Source: Edaphochlamys debaryana (Eukaryota; Chlorophyta; Chlorophyceae; Chlamydomonadales). From it: a stretch of 64,000 nt of DNA. The stretch covers positions 620,001 through 684,000 of the forward strand of contig JAEHOE010000046.1 in the NCBI GenBank assembly GCA_016858145.1, given 5' to 3'. The translations under genes and the position numbers were made by a program. Shown piece after piece: positions 56,221 through 64,000 of this stretch; position 1 is the first letter of the stretch, and the number at the start of each line of letters is the position of its first letter. The notes under the pieces are model-generated. The model was not told the DNA's origin, did no database searches, and saw nothing but the letters and a program-made list of their open reading frames with translations.

Positions 56221-57367
56221 GACCGAGAACCGTCAAGCATGTGCATCACGTCTCAAGACTCTTCTCTGCAAGGGGCCCCTCTCGAGTCCTGACCGACCCT
56301 CCGCACCGTCTTCCTGCGCGTGAATCCCCGGCGATCAACTAGTCAAGACGCTGGCAGCTGCCTAGTAATTGTGGCTGAAGGTCTGCAGGAGGGCGCACTA
56401 GGCCCCGATCACACAATAGATAGTGGCCCAGCCCCTTGCTGATGCGATGCAAGGGCTGTGCAGGCCAGGATAGCCCTTGGCATCTAGATATTTATTCATT
56501 GCCTTTAGCACATCTTTAGAGGGCCTTCTGGATGGCGCCCCAAACTTTCTAGCCATGACATAGACCCAGCCCAGAGCCCTGCTGGAGCTGTATCGGGTAT
56601 TGATTTCTTCGTCCAGCATGGGGGCCCGTTTGAGTCGCCCCGCCCCTTAGAACCGGGTATGAGTTCCCGTGACCTGTGTCAACAGTATGACGGCGTGTGA
56701 CCAGTGACGTTTGAAAGTGTGGGTTCGGACCAAATGCATGATTGCAGTGTGAGTGCCCTTGGATTGAGGGCGACGGGTATTAGTGTGTGACTGATGGGAC
56801 CAGCCCACCTCAACGTGTGGGGCTGCTTGACTCCGTAGATCATAGACACGACTCGGACGAACAATCGGGCCCAAGGCCCACGCATATGTGGGGTGGACTC
56901 CATGAAATGTAACACCCCGCCGAAGCTTCATCTCTGTGACCGCCTCACACGGATTCCTGAGTCGTACTTCACTACTGCTCCCATCCTGAGCCTCCTCAGT
57001 CCTCTGCCTCCCGGCTGCCACGTACATGCGCACAGCCGCCAGGATTAACCCCACAGCGCGTCATGCAATTTGCCCAGCCGCGTCCAACCTAGGCAGTCAC
57101 CCCACGTCGCGCGCGTGCACCTTCGCCACAACAGGCGCACCAAGTCACACCATGCCCCGGGTCGACCAACAACCGAGCCGCCTTCCACAGCAGCAGCGCA
57201 CATACCCATACCGGTAACTCCCCGCTTGTGCTCTGTCAAGTCCGCAGGCCTTCCCGAGCCTTCTCCCCATGTGTCCTCCGTATCCACCGCTGTGCCAAGC
57301 CCAGCTCCGCCGCACAGAAACCGCTTTGCCATCACCAGCGCCCCGCATTGCTTTAGTCCTTGGGGCC
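56221..57367. other. Intergenic, lower GC than neighbours
   Basis: Short minus-strand frames at 56619-56398 (starts MLDEEINTRYSSSRALGWVY) and 57054-56647 have more Lys, Ile, Asn and Tyr than the rest of the window. They could be remnants of a mobile element, but no named domain is seen. Confidence 0.4.
56908..56912 (+). other. Candidate poly(A) signal TGTAA for the 111-residue gene
   Basis: TGTAA 690 bases after the stop at 56220. Confidence 0.35.
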
Positions 57368-59059
57368 TCAGATGCGCTGCTTGGACTGGTCCACGGAGCC
57401 CACCTCAATGAGCGCGAGGCTGGCCAGCGTCAGCGGCCCCGCCTCGCCGCCCTCCACACCCAGCCCCCCCAGCCCCCGGGCCAGCTCCGCCACCACAGGG
57501 CTGCGCAGGAAGCGTTGTGCACCGTCCTCCTACAGGGCAACGCGGAAGATGTGTGTTAGGCAGGTAAGCCTCCTCCAACCGTAGCGTCCTGAAGGCCAGC
57601 CCGGCCGCCTGAGCCAAACAACTCCCGCGTCTTGCCTGCCCGCGCATTGTCCCTTGTCCCTTCGCGCGTTTGACGGCGGCCTCACCGATGGGAAGCGCCC
57701 CGTCCACACCAACTTGGTGTCCAGGCTCATCACGTCAGCACCGCACGACACCTGTACGCAGCCCGCCGCGAGCGCCGTCTGCTGCAGCCGCCCCACCGTC
57801 TCCACCACGACATCCATGGGCAGAGCGGGCGCGGGGGCAGGGGCGGCAATTCCCTTGGCCCCGGCCGCCACGGCCGGGGCGGCCGTGGGCTGCAGGACCA
57901 AGAGCGCTTCCACGCCCGTCTCCCAGGCTGGTCCGCGGCGGAAGAGCGCCTCGATGTCGTTGGGGACCAAAACCTGAGTGCGACGGGACACGCAGTGAAG
58001 GAACGATGTTGGGCGGCGGTGCCGTCTGGCGCGACCGAAGTATGAGGCCTCCAGACTGTGGTACCACAGTGGCTGCCCACTCGCAGGCCCCCACACCCAC
58101 TGCTCCGCGCCAACTGCCCTAGCCTCTATCCAGCCATCCTCCCTGGTTATGCGAGCGACGTGGGGTGGTCCTCACCTTCCACAGCGACAGGGACACGGTG
58201 CTACTCTTGATGAGACGCGCCTTGGCGTCCGCAAACACGGGGCCCGCCACGAACTTCTCAGCCTGCGCCTGCTGCGAGAACCGGTAGTACACGGCCGCCC
58301 GAGGGGCGGTTGCGCCGTCGCGGGATGCGGACCGTACTACAGGGCCGGCGCTGGCGCAGATGGCCCCTGTGGGGTGGGGGTGAGAGGGCGGCCATGGACG
58401 AAGGGCGTGGGGTCGGGGTTGGGGGGAGAACGGGGCCAGGCTGGAGGGTGTCGGGGAGGACGGATTGAAGGCAGCGGTTGGGTGGTTGGGTCGCCTGGCG
58501 GCAGGGGGCGGCTAGGACGGAGAGAGCGGGGCTCACCTGGCGTGCGGTACTGCAGGCTCCAGAGGACGTCTAGCATCTGCACAGCAGGGAGCGACGGCCT
58601 GGGCGTTGGCAGGGGCAGCGAGGCGGGCAGGCGAAGCCCTTGCAGCGCACAAGGCCCGCGGCTTTCAGGGCTCTCAATTGAAGTCGAGGCTGCAGACGTC
58701 TAGACGTGGCTTACGCCACACCAGCGGGAATAGCCATCTCCGGCTCAGGGTGTGTGGCCTTGCTGTGGGGGGCAACCACGGGGCAACCGCCACCGCCGAA
58801 GCCCTATCCGCAAGCGTGTCCCCAGTTCGGGCCGACTCCTCACCTCCTGCTGCTCCTCAGGGGTCTGCGTTACGTCTGTGGAGCCATTTACCATCACAAG
58901 CGTCTCAAACACAGGCACGCCGTCCGCGCGAGCGGCCGACGCCGCGCGAGCTTGCCGCGACGCCGCGCTCGCGCCTCGCACGCGGGCTGCCCCGCTGTGC
59001 ACGCCTTTAAAGCGCGACTGTGCCGCGCATGACGACCAGCAACGCGACGAGCACAGCAT
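57368..59059 (-). CDS. Probable plastid protein of unknown function, 298 residues
   Basis: Exons on the minus strand: 59059-58844, 58576-58537, 58366-58176, 57973-57686, 57529-57368; phases agree. The first 45 or so residues (MLCSSRCWSSCAAQSRFKGV onward, no acids, many Arg, Ser and Ala) are a typical green-algal chloroplast transit peptide. The mature part reads VPVFETLVMVNGS, YYRFSQQAQAEKFVAGPVFADAKARL, VLVPNDIEALFRRGPAW, then after an Ala/Pro linker VSCGADVMSLDTKLVWTGRFPSEDGAQRFLRSP. The two halves each have strand-then-helix segments with a similar 'xxAxxFxxxPxxA' helix. That resembles a tandem dimeric alpha-beta barrel of the ABM/EthD kind, but this is a low-confidence structural guess. 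Head-to-head with the dynein gene. Confidence 0.65.
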
Positions 59060-59392
59060 GGTGTGGCGAGCGATGGCGAGGACTAGGACTAGGTACGCTG
59101 CACGGTTGATTGACTCGGGGTGATAGCTGGGTGCCTACGTCGTGGTTTAGGCCAGTCGCTGACACGTTACAGCCCTCCGGGCGAAAGCTGCATCAGCCCG
59201 CATCGGTCTGTGTCCAGAGCAAGCCCAGACCAAACCTCGTAACCTGTATCTGTATATGCCTCGATAGGTAACTAGAATCACACATTAGGGCGTGCAAACC
59301 TCACGTATTGACCGGAACAGCCTGTTGTCCCGAGAGCAAGCCCCGCATGCTATATTAACTGCCGCTTAAGTGCCTGGGCACAAAGCCCCAAG
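59060..59392. promoter_or_regulatory. Bidirectional promoter region, plastid-type gene / dynein heavy chain
   Basis: 333 bases between divergent starts, locally less GC-rich than the rest. A TATATTAA-like stretch at 59350-59357 lies 36 bases before the dynein ATG. Confidence 0.5.
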
Positions 59393-62300
59393 ATGGAGGG
59401 CGGCGAGGAGGCTGGCAAGGTGGAGACCGAAATGCAGCCCGCGGCATCGAGCAAACTCCTGACGAAGCCTGGCGTTCCGCATGCAGGGCCAGCAGCTGAC
59501 GGCCGATGCTACCTGTATATCATGGGTCCGGTCAAAGCTCCAGCTCGTGAGTGGCTCCCCATGTCTGAGCTGCGCCATTTGCGCGTGCGGGGCTGCTGAG
59601 GACGCGTCCCCCCCGCTGTTGCAGCTTCGCCCCGAGGGCACGGGGGATGGCGACGACGGGGCGCAGTGGCTATCCAGCGTGTGGCAGAACGATGTCCACA
59701 CCCCCGTGGTGTCGACCTTCCTCATGAGCGTCAAGGCGACGCGTATGTTTGCCACGCTGGACAGCGGGGCGGAGGAGGACGAGGGCCCGAAGCTCTCGCT
59801 CTGGCTGGAGGTGCCGAAGCAGTTCGAGCAGGTGCGGGAGGTCTTGGGTGGGGTCTGGCTCTGAGGATGGTGACCTCAGGGCCCACGTACACCTGGGCGT
59901 GGGATACCGCGGGGAGCGGTCGTCCGTGGCCCAGGTTTTGCTTGGAGCATGCTTGAGGACGTCACGGACGCTGTGGCTGGCTGGACAGCGGGCAGCCTTG
60001 GACGGCTTGGACACAGGCGCTGACGCCCGTGGCCCCATCCGGGCACGCGGCCTGGCGCTGGCCGGCTGGCGGGACCGGCCTGCTGTTTCCGGCCAGGCGC
60101 ACAGTCAGCTCTTTCGTGTGGGCTGCGGAGCTCAATCCGCAGCCCTTCACGCAACAGCATGGGCGAAGCTACTGGGGCTGGAGCGCGGTGGTCCCTTCCT
60201 GGCGAGCCGCACACTGCCGGTTTCCCGGGGTGGCCAGGGGACGTCTTCGCCCCGGCGCGCACCAGCACAGTGCGGCCTCCAGAGCAGCAGCAGCATCCGG
60301 ACGCTGGCCTGCAGACGCCCCAGGAGGAGGGCATCAGCAGGAGCTGCTGCTCATTCACGGTCTGCGGGGTCGCAACGAGTTCTCTTCGGGGCGACCAGCC
60401 GTGCCGCCCCGGAAAGTCGCCCCGCCCCGTCCCACCACGTCGCTTGCCCCTCCCTCCCTGCCGTTCCCCAGATGGTCTACTTTGTCCGCGACCCCAGCAA
60501 GTTCGTGACGCGCGACAACGTCAACAGCGTCATCTTCTTCGGGGTGATGCGCGGCGGCGACCCGCTGCACTCGCTGCTGCAGATCATGCACGGCATGTAC
60601 GTGCCCGTCGTGGTGGCCAACAACACGTGGCCGGAGACCGTCAAGTCGGACTTCACGGCGCAGCTGCACAAGTTCATGGCAAACCTGACGGAGACGGTGT
60701 ACGAGGTCAAGGGCAAGACCATTCTGTACATCCCGCAGGTGGGGCCCCACCGTCTGCCTCCAGCAGCATGCGTGCTGCCGCATGCCTGGGTCCCGTCACA
60801 CGACATGGGCGCTGTTTGTCGTGGTTGTGGCTCATGGTTCATGGCCTTTTCGTAATGGCACGCCCTGGTCTTGGCCTCCGGCCCCACAGGAGGACCTGCG
60901 CGACCCCAAGGCGGCCGCCAAGCAGAAGGACCTGGTGCAGCGGCTCGAGTCCACAATCATCCACTGGACCCGCCAGGTGCGGCGCAGTCCCAGTCCGGGC
61001 TGCGAGGCCGTGCGGGCTCTGCATGCGTCATTCCACGACCACGCCCGACCCTTCCGGGCCATCCATCAGCCTTGCATGCTGCCTTGGTTCCGCCTCTTAG
61101 CGTCGGCCGTGTGTCTCCCCTCTGCCCTCCTCCCCGGCCCCGTTAACGGCACACTCGAATCCCCACCTCCCCGACCTGCACCCTCCTCTCCCGCCCATCC
61201 CGCCCTCAGGTCAAGGAGCTGCTGAATCAGCAGGACGCCGTGGACGCCTCGGAGCAGGCGGGCCCGCTGGCGGAGATTGAGTTCTGGCGCGAGCGCAGCG
61301 TGGATCTGTCGGGCATCCGCGCGCAGCTGGACGACGGCTCCGTGTCCGCCATCGTGTCCGTGCTCGAGTACGCAAAGAGCTCCTACCTGGCGCCGTTCCT
61401 GAGCCTGCGGAACCTCATCCACCGCGAGGCGGTGGCAGCGGAGGACAATCTGAAGTTCCTGCTGTGCCTGGAGGAGCCGTGCCAGCAGCTGGCGGCGGCG
61501 CACCCGCAGACCATCCCCGGCCTGCTGCCGCCCATCCTCAACTGCATCCGCATGGTCTGGAACCTGTCCCGCTTCTACAACACGCCCGAGCGCCTCACGG
61601 TGCTGCTACGCAAGCTCTCTAACGAGATCATAAACCGCTGCTGCTCCGTGATCTCGCTGGCGGACGTGTTTTCGGGTGACGTGGACAACGTCATGACGGC
61701 GCTGCGGCAGAGCATGGAGGCCGGTGCGTACAGCCTGGGGGAGAGCTGCTGGGGCTACAGGTTCCGGGACTGGGTGCGCAACAGGGGCTGGCAATGCGGG
61801 GCTTGAGGGAGGCTCGGGCGAGTAACAGGCGGGCAGAGAGCAAGGCGGGTGCCTGACGGACTGCGACCACTGCCCCCAGGCGAGCGGTGGAAGGAGCTCT
61901 ACAAGCGCACGGCAGCGGCCGTGGCGGTGCGGTCGCCCCGGCCGTGGGACTTCGACATCTCGTCCATCTTCGCGCACATCGACGCCTTCCTGCAGCGCTG
62001 CAACGACCTGCTGGAGGTGGGCGTGCGGGCACAGATGCACCGACCTGGCTGATGCTTGGGGCTCAGGTTGTGACTAATGGTGACTAAGAGCCACTAACCG
62101 GTCTGTCCTTTACGGCCTACCCTGTGTGCGGTGCAGGTGTGCGAGGCGCAGCTGCAGTTCGCGCCCCGCACGCCCCTGCCGGCGTTTGGCGGCACGTACG
62201 GGCCGGAGGTGAAGAAGAGCATCGTGGACATCCAGGAGTCCTTCCAGGGCCTGGTGCGGACGCTCAAGGGCCTCAACTACGACATCCTGGACGTCAAGGC

Positions 62301-63969
62301 CACGCGGTAAGGCCCGGAGTGTGTGGAAAGCCGCGGTGGAGAATGTTTATCAGGGTCAGGGTTTGGGAAGGGGAGGGCTAGGGGCAAGAAACAAGGCTGC
62401 GGCAGGGAGGCGGCAAGGAGTGGGCAAGGCACAGGCCCTGACGAGGCGGCCCGGGCCCGGTCCCTGTGCGGCGCAGGTGGCACGACGACTTCAACGGCTT
62501 CAAGGGCGGCGTGAAGGACCTGGAGGTGATGATGGCCAACGTCATCCAGAAGGCCTTCGACACACAGCCCTGCCTGTCGGCGCGCGGAGAGCTGCTCGAG
62601 GGCTTCCAGGTGCGTGCCTAGCAGCCGGCTACAGTCCCCTTTGGGCCCCTTTGGGCCCACCCCCACATCAGCCACAGTACGTAGCGCACCCGCCCTCAAC
62701 ATGGTTCCAATCACTCGCTCTGCCCACCCCACCGCACCCACAGTCCATGGCCAAGCGCGACTTCATCCGCCGCTTCGTGGAGAAGAAGACGGTGGAGTTC
62801 TTCGGGCTGTTCATGGCCGAGATCAACACGGTCAAGAAGCTGTTTGACGCTGTCAAGCGCTCGCAGCCCAAGAGCCCCATCCTGCCGCGCTACGCCGGCC
62901 TGGCCAAGTACGCCATGAACCTCATGCGCCGCCTGGAGCAGAGCCACAAGCACGTGGAGATGGTGCGGTACACGCTGCCGCAGGTGAGCAAAGCTACCGT
63001 ATCAATGCGTCGGGACTGGTAGCGCGGTCGTGTGCGCTTGGAAGGCTCTGGTGTCCCTGCGGGCGGTGGTGGGGTGGCGTGCTGTGGGTAGGGCCGGAGC
63101 CGGCCGGGGTCAGCACGTTGGGGAGGGGGTGGTGTGTCGTTGCTTGAGAGTTCTGGCTGTGCGACCGACCGCAGGTGCCCGAGGCCAGCGAGGTGATGCA
63201 GCAGTACGAGCTGGCGCACCAGGCCATCGAGCAGTACATCAGCAACACGCACAACGAGTGGTTCGGCACCATTGAGAGCAACATTGCCAAGGAGCTGCAG
63301 TCGTGCCTGCTGGTGCAGGACAAGGCCTCGGGTGCGTGCCCCGGCTGCCCGCGCGCGTCAGCCCCGGCCTGGCCAAGCTTTCGTGGAAGGGAAGGATGCC
63401 CTGGGCTCTTTACCCCTAGACCAGCCCTTGTACCAGACCCAGGCATCCAGTCAGCCCCCAACCTCCCCTATCTCCCTTGCTCTCCGCAGGCGGCCTGCTG
63501 TCGATGAACTTCCACAAGGACCTGCTGTCCATGGGCCAGGAGGTGCACTTCTGGGAGCGCATGCGCCTGGCGGTGCCGCTGGTGGCCATGGAGATCAACG
63601 CGCAGCGCGAGAAGTACCGCGTGCTGCGGGACAACATCCTCGTGGTCGTGCGCGACTACAACAAGGTGCGTGGTGGGAGCGTGAAAGCATACCGGTTTGC
63701 GTGTGCCCTGGGCAGCCATAGGGCGGGTGGGCTGGAGCTGCACAGGGACGGTGGGCACTCCAGATGAGGGGCTGTGACTCTTACTGCAAGTGCTGCCTTC
63801 CATCCTAACTCGTGCCCCGCCAGATTCTGACGGCCCTGGACAAGGAGGAGCGCAAGCTGTTCCACGACCGCATCCGCTACCTGGACCGCCGCATCATGCC
63901 CGGAGTCACCAAGCTGCAGTGGACGGCCGACAAGCACGCGCTGGAGTTCTACTACCGGGAGGCACGCAA
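59393..63969 (+). CDS. DHC10: Inner-arm dynein I1/f 1-beta heavy chain, N-terminal tail (partial, runs off the window)
   Basis: Exons: 59625-59831, 60472-60738, 60890-60976, 61210-61723, 61880-62016, 62137-62306, 62477-62609, 62744-62983, 63175-63331, 63490-63665, 63824-63969 (donor GTGAGT; the gene continues). They encode DHC_N1 tail sequence. Order and motifs follow human DNAH2: MVYFVRDPSK, NTWPETVKSDF, LVQRLESTIIHWTRQ, EIEFWRERSVDLSGI, KSSYLAPF, SIFAHIDAFLQRCNDLLEVCE, YDILDVKATRWHDDF, VKDLEVMMANVI and LLSMNFHKDLLSMGQE. This tail lacks the outer-arm beta and gamma pattern. In Chlamydomonas the DNAH2 orthologue is the 1-beta chain DHC10 (IDA2) of the two-headed I1/f inner arm, which regulates ciliary waveform. 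The first exon is unsettled: ATG 59393 (acidic start MEGGEEAGKV) reaches exon 2 in phase only with a donor at 59420 or 59530, whereas ATG 59481 fits the strong GTGAGT donor at 59547. Confidence 0.88.
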
Positions 63970-64000
63970 GTGAGTGCTACGGGTGCTGAGTTGGATGGGC

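Noticed and set aside
59393..63969. Outer-arm dynein beta or gamma heavy chain
   Set aside because: The tail motifs (EIEFWRERSVDLSGI, WHDDF, KDLEVMM) follow DNAH2, not the DNAH5/8 or DNAH9/11/17 tails.

Overview
The window is nuclear DNA from a green alga of the Chlamydomonas/Volvox group (Chlamydomonadales). The reasons are very high GC with C- and G-rich introns of 100-650 bases, 4-22 exons per gene with GTG/GTGAG donors and CAG acceptors, TGTAA-type poly(A) signals, Ala/Gly/Pro-rich low-complexity inserts, and a gene set that mixes cilia, plastid and eukaryotic nuclear functions. No species can be named from the sequence alone. Almost every gene was rebuilt by joining exons across phase-checked GT-AG (and a few GC-AG) introns. 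Exon lists are in the entries.

Layout. 1-4261 (+): 3' part of a papain-type cysteine protease with a Pro-rich linker and a Cys-rich tail. 5974-7263 (-): CFAP410/C21orf2-type LRR ciliary protein, head-to-head with an ankyrin-repeat protein at 7923-9077 (+). 9868-10721 (+): low-complexity protein of unknown role. 11664-17773 (+): MCM8 helicase, convergent with a Tic22-like protein at 18996-23549 (-). The latter is head-to-head, 332 bases apart, with a BRE1-type RING E3 ligase at 23882-31105 (+). 31106-33529: intergenic with a large inverted repeat. 33530-36827 (-): proteasome ATPase RPT1. 38127-44267 (-): armadillo/HEAT-like, Pro-rich protein, head-to-head with a small, probably plastid, conserved protein at 44671-46569 (+). 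47724-50971 (+): arrestin-fold protein. 52541-54709 (+): Gly-rich unknown. 55629-56220 (+): two-exon 111-residue unknown. 57368-59059 (-): probable plastid unknown, head-to-head with the 5' part of the inner-arm I1/f dynein 1-beta heavy chain (DNAH2/DHC10 type) from 59393 (+), cut by the window end.

Functional themes. There are two clear cilia genes (CFAP410, DHC10), a DNA-repair helicase (MCM8), chromatin and protein-turnover ubiquitin functions (BRE1, RPT1) and a chloroplast import-related factor (Tic22-like). Four neighbouring pairs are head-to-head with 330-660 bases between start codons, so shared promoter regions are likely.

Most unusual signals. (1) A 47-base module occurs four times, always inside an intron of three different genes. 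Two copies lie 42-51 bases before the 3' splice site and one is flanked by 14-base direct repeats, so it is a candidate introner-like or short mobile element. (2) In four places a splice junction plus adjoining exon sequence has been duplicated into the neighbouring intron, leaving fossil or decoy splice sites. (3) At least four introns need a GC donor. (4) A 92-base dispersed repeat at about 95% identity, and a roughly 175-base-arm inverted repeat.
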